From assembly GCF_032062135.1 (NCBI RefSeq), contig NC_092861.1:56589674-56653673 (forward strand): a stretch of 64,000 bases of DNA, in the 5' to 3' direction. Of the stretch, positions 45,051-56,541 are shown in pieces. Numbering within the stretch: the stretch's first letter is position 1; each line of letters starts with the position of its first letter. The DNA comes from Pyxicephalus adspersus (taxonomy: Eukaryota > Chordata > Amphibia > Anura > Pyxicephalidae). The notes below the pieces were generated by a model, which had not been told where the DNA came from, searched no databases, and saw nothing but the letters and a program-made list of their open reading frames with translations. The position numbers were made by a program, and so were the translations under genes.

Positions 45051-46890
45051 TGTTTTTAATAACTCTGTATTGTTTCTGTTCATACTCAGCTACTCCAAAG
45101 AAACCCTAAAACTTTTTTGATATGGATAGAGCTACCACCTACTTGACCCCTCTGGGGAGTAGTATGTGGCAAATACAATTTGTCTTGCCAGAACTCTCTA
45201 CTGGGTACTGAAGTTGCCAAAGAGCCTGTCGCTGTTCCTCATCAGGCACCAGTGATTTGGAAGCAGTGCTCTCTTATTTGAGGGATATGCTTTTAAACAA
45301 ACCCCCAGTTCTGCAGGTTTGCATCAAAGTACCAGGAGGTTACTGTGCCCTGGGCATTGGGCATTGTGCATGATTGGTGTGTCTAGCTGCATTCAGTTAC
45401 CAAGAGGCTATTATACAGGAAGTTTTGCCCCCTCCCCCGCCCCCTATATAACTGATGGCAAAGTACAAACATTTATTTATTGGGTGTTGCTTTACAGCTA
45501 GATAAAAGTGATTTGTTTTCTAAATCTACATGACAATGAGAGGGGTGCTGGTATCCATCTTACCTACATCTAGTATTATTTACCAGCCAACTCTCAAAGG
45601 ACTCTTGTGCAGCTGTCCATCTGTTTCTGCCTAGCAAGTGGAAATCAATTACTGTATATTGTTTTAATGTAAAATAATAAATGTAAATAGTAACCGTAGT
45701 AAAGGTTAATTAGTAATTAAACTGTCTTTATGCTAAAAGTCTGTGAAAAGTTCTCATTTTATTGTCAGGCCTGCAAATACCAGCCCTATTTTAAACAAAG
45801 GACATTGCATTTTGTATATAGCAGTTAAATTTAGTATCTGAAATTGTCAGAAAACATAAACTAGATTTGATATGGAAGAATTATAAAAGTGGATGTTGTA
45901 ATATAGGAAATGTCCACCAGGGTGCACTGTTCTACATGGTATATTTCTATAGTCCTGAATGCCTCCTGTCCTCTCCCCTGTGCTCAGAGCTTTGAAAGAA
46001 TACATTAGTTTTCTGCATGTTTGCACTCACTAGAAAGTACAAGGCTAGAAATAGCATCCTAAACCTTCTAAACATGTGCGCCTGAAAATGTGGACATAGA
46101 CAATGCGAAATAAAAAAAAATACCTGGATTAAAAAAAAGTCCTCACCCATCCTGGCTAAGTATTCTAATAACAATTTGCTATGAAATAGTTAAATAATCC
46201 CCTGTGTGAGAATCTGACTGCTGTGCTCTTCATAATAAATGATATTTTATGTCTGCACATCTTAGACAGCTGGTTGCTTATCATCCATAATCTGCCAGGT
46301 TTTCTGTTCTCTGCTGGCTGTGCATTAATGCTCTGCTACCTTATATGACATGCTGACCTACTTCAGTGGAGATCAGAACAGCTCATCCAACTTAAAGAAA
46401 GCCGCAGGGGGCCCACATTGTACAGTATGTGAGAGGTGAAATGAGGTAACAGGGATTCTGCTGCAACACATTCATTGTGCGGCGTCTCTCCTCCATAGAT
46501 TTATAGCAGACACAATCATTCTATAGGCAGTCTATGGAGCTGTGAAGAAAAGAAGCCTGTTTTGTCACATAAATCTATTTCTGCTCCACGCCAGCACAAC
46601 TAGAGAAAATACAAATGTTATTTTTAATTATCTGCGGCATGTGTCTAGGCCTAGAAATGAGAGATATTTATTATAGTTCTAAAGAAGCCTTTAATGGCAG
46701 CATGGTGTGTCTGAAAAAATGTCCTTCAGGATTCTAATTCATCAGAAGATAAAGGCAGTAAAATATTTACAAATAGGAGGTAAATTGTGTGGAAAGGCAA
46801 AACCTATTTTTCTAATTTTAAAAAGTGGAGAAAAGTAAGAAGTGTTGTGTGTTCACTGCTAACTGGGGCCCCACAAATCTCTGTACACGC
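45051..46890. other. Unassigned DNA, 1.8 kb, including a higher-complexity block
   Basis: 46200-46780 lacks repeat signatures and low complexity, and is a candidate for non-coding conservation (inference only). No coding exon is recognised. Confidence 0.45.
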
Positions 46891-46898
46891 GGCTAGAT

Positions 46899-47163
46899 CA
46901 GGGATCTCACCCAGGGTTCCTCCAGAGATTTCCCTTTGTAATAAGCAGTTTGTGCTTCTAAGATTTTAGTGACATCAATGATTATTTTGGCTGACTTTTA
47001 GGGTGACTTTCTTCCCACTTGCCATCAATGGAAGAGGCATTCTTCCTACTGACCACCAAGCTAATATACCGTGAGCTGTGGGTATAGTAATTATACTAAG
47101 GGTTCCCTGTGACCTGAAAGTTATTTCAAGGGTTATCCCTGTTAAAAAGGTCCAGAAAGGCTG
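46899..47163. mobile_element. hAT-type MITE, CAGCGTTTCTTAACC family, copy 2
   Basis: It starts CAGGGATCTCACCCAGGGTT and ends CCAGAAAGGCTG. The interior parallels 32003-32248 (GGTTCCTCCAGAG, CATTCTTCCTACTGACCACC, GCTGTGGGTATAGTAATTAT). The left target octamer GGCTAGAT is at 46891-46898. The right one is separated from the element by the Tigger-like insertion at 47166-47522 and resumes beyond it as TGCTAGAT (47523-47530), 7 of 8 identical. Confidence 0.75.
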
Positions 47164-47165
47164 TA

Positions 47166-47522
47166 CAGGTTGACATTCAAAAATCCAGCCATTGATAATC
47201 TGGTTCCTTCAGATTTCCGGCATGGATTTCAGAACGTATTTTCAAATTTACACTGTTTTCTGGAGGCGTTGTTTATGTTTTGATGGCGCTGTTCCCCAGA
47301 ATCAGCTGTTGGGTCTCGCTTGCACTGCTTTCCTGCTCATTCCTTCTCATTTATTTGCTGCTGTATAGCCCCATTATGGATTCAGCATCCATTTAAAGAA
47401 CTGTACAGGTAGTCATTTTCTGTTAAATACATACAGCATATATAACCGTAAAAATACCAGAATTTTTGAAAATCCAGCACTCCTCAGGTTCGGAGGTTGC
47501 CGGATTTTTGAACGTCAACCTG
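47166..47522. mobile_element. Tigger-like MITE, CAGGTTGAC ends, 357 bp
   Basis: Left CAGGTTGACATTCAAAAATC and right GATTTTTGAACGTCAACCTG are long inverted repeats with few mismatches. It is preceded by TA (47164-47165) and followed by TG (47523-47524), an eroded TA duplication. The termini resemble those of pogo/Tigger-type elements. No coding capacity. It lies exactly at the right border of the hAT element before it. Confidence 0.8.
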
Positions 47523-47530
47523 TGCTAGAT

Positions 47531-49291
47531 AATAGAATGTCCGTGATCATCTCGGGTAAAAAATTAGATCCTCTTAATAGATCACTATCAAGGATGACTG
47601 CTGTCATTACCTATAAGGTAGGTCGCAGCAAGGTGCCTCTGATTTGTCCTCCCCTCTCCATAGAACTGGAACCACCCTAATATCCAGTCACTTATGCCGC
47701 TAATTTTCTTTGCAGCATTTTCTTAAATTTCACTAAAATGAGCATGTTTCATTTTACTGATGCCTTATGGGATCCTCCCAACCCTTATAGGTAGCATGCA
47801 GGTCATTCTGGACGTTATTCCAAAGCAATGTAGGGATAATTTTGAGTTTTTACCCTGAATTCTTGTTTCTGTCTTTTTTTAGTTTTAGTAATTGGAACAT
47901 TTTATAAAGTAAATAATTGCCAGGTTAATATTGCACCTCAGTATATGGCTGCATTTATGTTACAATAAAATAAACCATTTCCTGTCTTGAATTGTGACAA
48001 TGTATTTTACAGCTGAGTGGGTTCCTGAGAGATTAGGAAAAAAAAGAAGTACACCTGGTTTGTAGTTTGGCTTTTGGCACCTGCACAGTTCAGAAATCTA
48101 TTTTCAAAGTGCTGTAGCAGATTTCCTCTTGTTGGGAAGTTTGGTGTAATAAAGCACATTTTACCAGCTGTGTGTCTGTTTGTTCTAATACCAGGTGGCA
48201 TTGCCTTGCCATACGCAGACTCTTCTATTTATATCATTTCCCTTGATTACTGTTCTGACTCTCTAATCGTGTTCTGCACAGAGCCGCTCTAACCCCATTA
48301 TTTGGGAAGCGTGATCTTATCTCATGCTAGTTTAATTTGATATTTAAAATATCTTGTGTTTCCCTTAAATTGGGCTGTCAGCATATACAGACCAGCCTAG
48401 TCAGCATGTGATTGTGTACTGATATGTAAAAGTCATCATGTCTCCATTGCTCTTCTTACCAGGAGGTGTAAGTTTTTTAAGTATTATATTATTTCAAAAG
48501 AATCTGTCATGAAGTTGAGAAGCTGGTTGATTGGTGGAAGCAACCATTCCCTGCTACAGGTGCCATATGCAAGTTCTGGTGCAGTTTTGTGAACCTGTTC
48601 TCCAATCCATCATGTATAAGTACTATACAGTATAGGTTTATCACATGAGGAATCCACTGCTAATGGTGGAGAGCCAGGCGGGGCACTGAAGAGTGGAAGG
48701 TGTTGCTGTTTGTGTACAGTATATTTTAATTTGGAGAAGCCGTGTATCTTCTAGTTATGAATTTGCTTCAATGGTAGCCTAGCCAAACAGGTGCCTCCTT
48801 CCCTTTCCCTTTCATATTGTGACAACAAAAAAACCTGTTCTTGTCAGCTAGACAATAACATATCCCGTAAATATTCTCACACCCCTATTATAAATGCTTG
48901 AATTGATAGTTTTGTAAGGACCGTGTTTTCCATATGCTGTTATGTACAGAGCTGCATTTAATAGTAACGTCAATGAATAATGAAGATCTAGAAGTGATGT
49001 GATGACATGTCAGTTTTTGCAAAGAATAATAATTAAAAAGAAATTGAATAATATACTAATACTATACTAGAACCCTATAAATCTTTGCTGCCTAAATGTT
49101 CATCCATACCATTGTTTGGCGGTAACACAACGCACAGAAACACACATGACATGTGTGGGTGCACTCTATTGCCATTTATTCTTAATATCCTAAACGCACC
49201 TTACCAGTGCACTGCCACACAACACACTTCTAACACGCAGCATACACTACATTCCTGTGTTGTGTTAGGCTCTCTATTCAAATAAATACAA
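47531..49291. other. Unassigned DNA, 1.8 kb
   Basis: No gene or repeat family is recognised. Confidence 0.5.
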
Positions 49292-49299
49292 TATATGGC

Positions 49300-49587
49300 T
49301 GGGGATGAGCGGGAATGCCAAATTTCGGCGAACTGATTTCTCAAAACTATTGGAAGATCGAGGAAATCATTATGATCCCCGGCACTGGAGGTTAATTTTT
49401 GGCAGCCCTGGGAATCCTCCTAAATAACCTCTAGTGCCCGGGGATCACAGTGGAATTGCAGATGAACTCTCAATGGAGTTTCTCGTTTGGCGAATTTACA
49501 CCCGCTGTTCTCTCTTACAATTTCAGTATGCGAGAACGGCTGAATTCTCTGCAAGATCGAGTTTTAAAACTTGCTCGCTCATCCCTA
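49300..49587. mobile_element. hAT-type MITE, TAGGGATGAGCGAG family, copy 1
   Basis: Left TGGGGATGAGCGGG and right CTCGCTCATCCCTA are inverted repeats. The octamer TATATGGC occurs perfectly on both sides (49292-49299 and 49588-49595), a clear 8-bp target duplication. The interior has an inverted pair GATCCCCGGCACTGGAGG / CCTCTAGTGCCCGGGGATC and the word CAGATGAACTCTCAATGGAG, both shared with other elements in the window. No coding capacity. Confidence 0.9.
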
Positions 49588-49595
49588 TATATGGC

Positions 49596-50919
49596 ATCTT
49601 TCAAAGTTATAAAAGGAACAGGTCCTTAGGCTCTAGACTGGGTGACTTTTCCACAGATCTTTACTTCGTTGTTCTACACATGCTACAGCAGTAGCTTATC
49701 CTTCAGACAAAGCACCTTGAGAAAAGCATAAGGTTACCATCAGTCCTAATACATCTTGGCACTACTAATGTTACCTGAAAATACCTTTTGTGTTATTCAA
49801 ACAAAGTGCTATTTTTTGTTTGGTGTGTAGATATTACATTATGCTAGCATTCTTTATGATTTATTGGCCTGCTGAGGAGTTTAAACATTGAGGACAGAAG
49901 GCAAGAAACAGGAAGTTTGTCTGGGGAACATTTGATTCTCAATGTAGGACATTATTTATACAAAACCCCGGTATGCAAATAGCAGCTGGGCCATGTGGTT
50001 TTAACTGGTATTCAGCAATATTTAACCCTGACATGCACATGTGAAAGGAAATTTGCAATATATGCATTTTATTTCATAGTGCTTGTAAGAACATGTTGTA
50101 CAGAGGTCCAGTAAGTCACCTTGAAGTGATCATGACAAGGGAACTAACACCTTACAACTTAAAACTCAGCAAAAGTCAACAATGGCAATACCCATATTTC
50201 TACCCTGACATGTTATTTTAAAAGGCAGCTTCACTGCATTTCAGATGTTTCCCAATGTGCAGATTGATGATTTGTATACTATAGAGATCATATTGGCCCT
50301 ATAATATTAGGCTTGTAGTAAATGTTTCCAAACAATTCATGGATACGTGTGACTGCCATGGTTGCAGGAAAGATAGTTATTTGCCCAATGCCTTATTACT
50401 GTTGGCATCATTCACTTTCCCGGCTTCTCTGCTGTCAATTAGCCTGCTGTCACTAATGAAGTCAAAGACGTGGAAACACTTGGCAGGTTGAAGTAGACCA
50501 AAAGCCCCCAACCCAGTCTGCAACTTATTGAACCTGCCCCTGTCCCCAGGCCTTGGGTTACAGGGATGACAGTTTCACCCCTGGATCTCTCAGCACATAT
50601 TTCATCACCATTTGCTTATTTTAATACGTGCATGAACAAAGTGAAGGTTCATTTAGGGATAAGTTTGACACAGGATGTGTTTTTATATATGTGAAAAAAC
50701 TCATCAATAGTACAATCTAGCCTACGCAGCATAATAAAAGTTTGCTTGTGCTAGAAAACTCCAGCAGCCATTCACATTGCATAAAATCAATCTTAGTAGT
50801 TAGTAACTTCTATCATTGTAAATCCATAAATAATGTTGGGAAGGACAAGCAACACCACTTTATACATACTATAAAAAATGTATTAAAAAGTCATTGAGAA
50901 CTACTATGAATCAATGTGT
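49596..50919. other. Unassigned DNA, 1.3 kb
   Basis: No gene or repeat is recognised. 50400-50540 is non-repetitive with higher complexity. Confidence 0.45.
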
Positions 50920-50927
50920 GTCATTAT

Positions 50928-51735
50928 TAGTGTTGGTCGAATATCTCACTATTCGATTCGGCAGCTATTCGATCGAATAGTGAGATATTGTTCGGGTGAT
51001 TGAATGCCAAATTCAAAGACCATTGAAATCATTGGTGGGAGAATATGGGTTATTTTTAGTGAATATTAAGGCCTGCAACAGGAATCAGATTGCTCTTGCA
51101 GCCCTTTACTAGTTGTATGTATTCTTGGATAGAGTTTCTCTATCCAAGAACACAGGGCACAAGATGTGATGAATGTGTGTCCCCATTCAACTTTTAATGC
51201 CTGGGGAATAATTAACCTATAGTGCCCGGGGATTGCCTGCAGTCACAGCTGTGACAGCAAAGTTCCCACGGTAATGTGACCATGGGAACTGAACTGCAGA
51301 TGAACTCTGCAGTTCCACTATGATCCCAGGGGCACTACAGGTTAATTAACCCGGGGATGGCACACTTTTCTCAATGATTGCAGACATGGCTGCAATCATT
51401 GAGAAGATGCCCTGCAAGTATTTCTTACTTTGTAACACACTTTCCAGCACAGTAATATGATACATTTGTTACATTTTTCTTGCAGTGGATAAAAGAAAAA
51501 TATAACAAATGTATCATAACATTACTGTGCTGGAAAGTGTGTTACAGAGTAGGAGATATCATGTCATTAATAGTTAAATAAACACAAACACTCAATAAAT
51601 TGATTTACCATTATTTTTTTTATTTTTTTTTTAACAAATTTTGTTTTTACTTTTTTTTCAGGTCAGGTCTATCCGAATTCGAACAGCCATATTCGGGTCG
51701 AATATAAGGACACCCAAATTCGAACACCAACACTA
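50928..51735. mobile_element. hAT-type MITE, TAGTGTTGGT ends, 808 bp, made of serial hairpins
   Basis: Left TAGTGTTGGTCGAATA and right TTCGAACACCAACACTA are inverted ends. GTCATTAT flanks both sides perfectly (50920-50927 and 51736-51743). The interior holds successive inverted repeats: TCTCACTATTCGAT-type arms at about 50945-50990, 13-bp arms at 51122-51134/51138-51150, 15-bp arms at 51369-51383/51390-51404, and about 58-base arms at 51424-51482/51493-51553. An AACCTATAGTGCCCGGGGAT word is shared with 49300-49587. No protein is encoded. Confidence 0.9.
51424..51553. repeat. Long hairpin, about 58-base arms and 10-base loop
   Basis: Left arm (51424-51482) contains TGTAACACACTTTCCAGCAC, and the right arm (51493-51553) contains GTGCTGGAAAGTGTGTTACA. 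Pairing has few mismatches and one small bulge (AGTAATATG against CATAACATTACT). A transcript would fold into a near-perfect stem, of the size of a small-RNA precursor. Confidence 0.85.
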
Positions 51736-51743
51736 GTCATTAT

Positions 51744-54043
51744 ATACTAGTATCTAATTTCTTAGTATTTCTCTATAATATTATATAATACTGCTATGTA
51801 ACTTACAATCATTTATTGATCCACATTACTCTACAGGGTTTTATATATATACATGGAGAAGAAAAACGTAATAAAAATAAAATATTAATATTTATGTATA
51901 CAGTATAGGAGTATCAATGTCCTCTAACAAAAGAGCTTACAAGCCATTTCTGGTAGCTGAACCTAAAAAGATCACCTTTGAGGATGTATTACCTAAATTA
52001 ACTTACCCTACTTTACTATACAAATACACCAGAAGGTCTGTGTTTTCTGTATTCATGCAAGTATTACAGGTCACTGGCCTCAGAATATCATCGCACAATA
52101 TTAGTCTGTAAAACGCTTGCAGGGAAGCAATGCAGAATGTACTTTTTAATTAGGAGCTTATCTGGACAAAAGATATTATAGAAATAGGAGAGTAATAAAA
52201 CTGAATATTGAGTACTTAGAGTACTTAGAAGGCTTCTGTGGGAACCCCTGCACTCAGGATTTTAATTTAACAAAATTGTACTGGTTTTTATTTGGGAATG
52301 TGGGAATGTGTGGGATGGAAAATCCCTGTAAATGGCTCAATACTATATAATATGTGGCACACAGTGCCCAACGCAGTGGTAGTGCCAGTAGCTTATTTTA
52401 GTAGGCATAGTATGACATTTGTTATACTCCTGTGTACGTAATGCCACAAATTACAATAGCTAAATTTTCACAGAATTGCTATAATGTTTTCCTAAAAAGG
52501 ATTGTTGTTCTGGAAATGAATGTATGACATGGCTGTAAAGTTATTCCTTCCATTGTTCTCTCCCTGTCTTTCATTTCCTTCATCTGATATCTGCATGCCA
52601 GTCAGTTTAATCAGAATCAAGGGAAAAAGGCAACAAGCATATCACTTTTTTGTCATATCATATTTTGGAAAAAAAAAAAATATATATATATATTACTCGT
52701 ATCAACAATACGAATGTATACAGAGTAAGATAAATATCACTAAAAAGAAACGTTTTTGAAATTGTGCTGGCATGTAAAGGATAATTGATCTCTGTAATCA
52801 GTGATGTTAGTAAAGAACAGAAAATTAGAAAAAAAAAATTAAATATTAATTAACACTGCTCTTACTTTGATAAATAAGTAGTTCTTTTGGCACACATGGT
52901 ATAAGAGTACAGAATCAAATTCAAACAACCAATGTCTGTCCAGGTGTTGTTGAACTAAATTCCCTGTGTCTACTAACAGACCACACTGGGATTTGCAATT
53001 ATACTACGAGTTTTGGCTTTGCATGACTTAATTTACACTCCTTTCTTTGGCCAGCCTAAATGTGAACTAAGGCTAAAGTTATTTCTTAATGTTATTTATT
53101 AAAGTCCCAAAGCGAGCCTTATATTGTCGTAAAACAACTCTTGTAAACTATAAAACATTTTAGCTAACTATTTGAGGTCCTTACCTGATTTATTCTGTAC
53201 ATATTCATTTTTTCTCTATATATATACCTGAACACATTGTGTAATCTTTTTTATATATAATTTTATACAATACATAATTATTAGTTTATCTATGCACGAT
53301 TGCTACTTTATTTTGTTCCATTATTGCTAAGGTTGAATGCAATGAAAAACTTTGAGTTTCTAAACATCAAGAGAAATATGTATTCACAAAGTGACTTTCC
53401 CTTTAGAATAAAACTGTATGATAACAGATGAAATTGGCAAATGAGGAAGGAATATGAGGTTTGATATAAAACATACTTAGTTTGTATTTGGGGCCTGCAA
53501 TCAAGCTGTTGCACATGAAAGGCCTTTAGTCATCACACCTAGAAAAATGGTGTTACAATTCATAATAATATTGTTACTAATATTTTTAACTACTTACTGT
53601 AGACGTACAAAGCAAAAACCTTTAGCATAACCAATAATATAAAGAAGCAGATATCCTGTTGCCCTTTCACTAAAATATCATTTAATATATCTTCAAGACT
53701 TCAGTAGCTCATGGTTCAATAAATACGATGATTTGCACTGATCAACATATTGTCATTTACAAATAATTATGTTGTAGTGATCTCATATTTAATATTTTCT
53801 TGAGCCAGTTACAGATTTGTAAATACAGTAGGTCGAACCTTTCAAACATCTTCTATCGCTGTTAAATATTTTCATATGAGCAATATGCCACTAAAACACT
53901 AAAGCACACCATAACACTTTTCATAGACTGATCCGTAGTAGATTTTTCAGGGGTGTACCCTTACTTGCAGCCCTGCGCTTCACTGTGTGACCCTTTCGAA
54001 AGCTAGAAATACTATCACAACCATCCCAGCCAGTGCTTGGGAC
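51744..54043. other. Unassigned DNA, 2.3 kb, with an A/TA run
   Basis: A run of A passes into TATATATATATAT at 52668-52693. Otherwise the sequence is AT-rich without recognised genes or repeats. Confidence 0.5.
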
Positions 54044-54045
54044 TA

Positions 54046-54531
54046 CAGGTAGTCCCCGGGTTAAGGACATCCAGACACCTCCTAGATATGAACGGGGCTT
54101 CCCTGCTCGCTCCGATGCAGAACATGGGCTTGGAGGGGGAAGGGGGGTGGTTTGCATGACTTGCAGAAGAAATTTTTTACTACAGCTGAGGTTGTGGGTG
54201 ATCTTAATAGTGGAGCTGACCTGAAACATCTTGTAACTCTTAAATGACCAAGACAAACTCTGCCGTTGTTTCTTTTTGCATATCAAAGCACAGCTTGCTC
54301 CAGAAGTTAATGAATGTCTAGGCTCCATAAAGATTTTTTGCTTTGTTTGTGATTAACTCACAGTGAGGATTTTATACAGTAACTGACACCACACTGCCTA
54401 ATAACATGTTGAGACAAACATCTGTCCTAATTGCATTTAATAAAATAATGTCCCTGTTCGGACTTACATACAAATTCAAGTTAAGACCAAACCTACAGTC
54501 CCTATCTCGTATGTAACCCGGGAACTACCAG
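54046..54531. mobile_element. Tigger/pogo-like MITE, CAGGTAGTCCCCGGG ends, complete
   Basis: Left CAGGTAGTCCCCGGGTTA and right TAACCCGGGAACTACCAG are inverted repeats with two mismatches. TA flanks both sides (54044-54045, 54532-54533). The right terminal region continues ATCTCGTATG. A partial relative is at 14793. There is no convincing transposase frame. Confidence 0.85.
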
Positions 54532-54533
54532 TA

Positions 54534-55745
54534 CTGCACACATGTGCCATAGTCCTAGATCATTCAAATGGATGTATCTGTATTTTATTTGGAGTTTAGG
54601 TATGGTCACATCAATAAATGAATAGGAACTGCTGCATATATTGCTTTTTCCTTAACCACTTACCCTGACACTTATGCTAACATTTATCCTAATTCCTAAA
54701 ATCAGTTCCAAACTTTTCCCATCTAGCTAAGACACTTCTTCCTTTGTTGAAAAAAAGCTGACCCATACCACAAATTATCAGATACAACAGCTCTATGCAA
54801 AAAAATGTTTTAAACTAAAGTTCTAACGAGAAATTTAACAATAATTCAGGCCCTTAATTTCCCACATGAGAATAAGAGGAACTTTTTCTGAGTTTGGGGA
54901 ATTTTTTTGTATGTACAAATGTAATGGCCAGAAAATCCCAGCAATGTATGCTGTATTTTCATACTAATGCATCCAACATTTCTTGGAACGATCCCTGAGT
55001 GATTTCAGTCCCATCTCTTCCTGCTAACCCAGTTAGGAACAGATGTTTCCCATATATCTGTCAGTGTTAGGTTCAGCAGGTTGTGTTCTTTATGCTGTTA
55101 CACTCTTATTTTTGTGTTGGAAAACTGCTTATTGGTCAAAAGGAATATAAATGTTCAGAGATTTACTTAAAAGGTTTACTCGCATGATCCACAACATGTA
55201 AATTATATTATTTTTCATATGTGTGTCTTTGTAACCTATTTTTTTCTCCTGGTGTTTTGAGTATGAGTTGTGCAATGGAATTCTAAAATAAACAGACTAC
55301 CCTACGGTAGCCCTATCACATTTATTAGGTAGTTTGGGTATTTTATGTTATATTTACATACTAATTTAAAGTTTATCATCCTGGGGCTCATTTTTTTTGG
55401 CTCTAAATAGTTGCAACCAGCTTATTGCCAGTTTGTCATAGTACAAGTAATAGGTGTATGCAGGAATATACCAGTATACTAATTGATTGTAAGTGTTTCC
55501 AATACAGGGTTCTATTAATGCCACAAAATGAGTTTATACTTCTAGGTTTTAGGGAAGGCTCATGTGTCTTCCAGAATGACTGAGCGTGAAGGAACTCCAG
55601 TTACCTGCAAAGTGCCCTGACCTGAAGCTTAATTGAAAATCCTTGGCTTAACCTGGAACACCTACTGAGAGCCAGGTCTTCTTGTCCAGCATCAGTATCT
55701 GGTTTCAATTTTTTGGGTTAATGGACACAAGCTACCACAGACACA
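54534..55745. other. Unassigned DNA, 1.2 kb
   Basis: No gene or repeat is recognised. Confidence 0.5.
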
Positions 55746-55753
55746 CTTTAAAG

Positions 55754-56076
55754 CAGCATTCTCAACCTGTGGTCCACAAAAAATGATGGTGGTACGCGAC
55801 TCCAGTGCCGATGTACCCACCAGCCGGGTCAGGAGAAGAGCCCAGCTTGGGGAGGGGGGCGTACCGGCAAGAGCCACAGACCATGTCTTCCGTATGCATT
55901 GCAGGCTTAGGGCGGTGGGCTGGTTGAGTCTCTGGACTTCTGGTGGGATCTGGCATCATGAAGTCACACTGGAGGAAGTTTCTTCCCCTTTGAGTGACAC
56001 ATGGCTCCCCGTGCATGTGTGCTCCAGAGTCTGTAAATTTAGTGGTCTGTGACGTCCTAAAGGTCAGGGACCACTG
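55754..56076. mobile_element. hAT-type MITE, GGACCATGTC/TTTGAGTGACAC family, copy 2
   Basis: It starts CAGCATTCTCAACCTGTGGT and ends AGGTCAGGGACCACTG. The octamer CTTTAAAG is perfectly repeated at 55746-55753 and 56077-56084. Blocks such as CACAGACCATGTC, GTCTCTGGACT and TTCCCCTTTGAGTGACAC are shared with 40217-40471. No coding capacity. Confidence 0.9.
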
Positions 56077-56300
56077 CTTTAAAGTTTAGTGGAAAGCTTT
56101 TCCAGAAGAGTGGAGGCCATCACAAAGGCAATGGAGGGGTATGATGGTCAGATGTCTACAGATATAAAATCTTGTGGTGTATGAGGGTAAATCTTCAAAG
56201 ATGAACCTTATATGAGTACAGCAAAACTGACTTATGAATGGCAGCTCAAAGCAGGTGATCATGGAGGTAATTGCTGTATGAAGTGTGTAATAAAACCATT

Positions 56301-56466
56301 GGTCCTGATTTAATAGAGTTCCAAGACAGGAAAAAAACAGGCTATCATGGAGAACCCAGGGTGATCCAGCAAAGATGATATAGATCCAGTTCAGGATTGA
56401 ATACTTTTTCAAATAATAGTAAATAATTATAGGAAATTTAGGATAGCTTGGAGAGCCTTAAAAAGT
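56301..56466. mobile_element. Palindromic MITE, GGGCCTGATTTATTAAAG family, copy 4 (eroded)
   Basis: GGTCCTGATTTAATAGAG starts the copy, GGGTGATCCAGCAAAGATG and GATCCAGTTCAGGATTGAAT follow, and a degraded right end (GGAGAGCCTTAAAAAGTC) closes it. Mismatches are numerous, so this is an old copy. Confidence 0.6.
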
Positions 56467-56541
56467 CAAGTACAATGTGTTAATTTGGAACCAGGGTTCT
56501 AACACTCTAAATATGTTTTGGACATTGGTTTAATTCATTAA

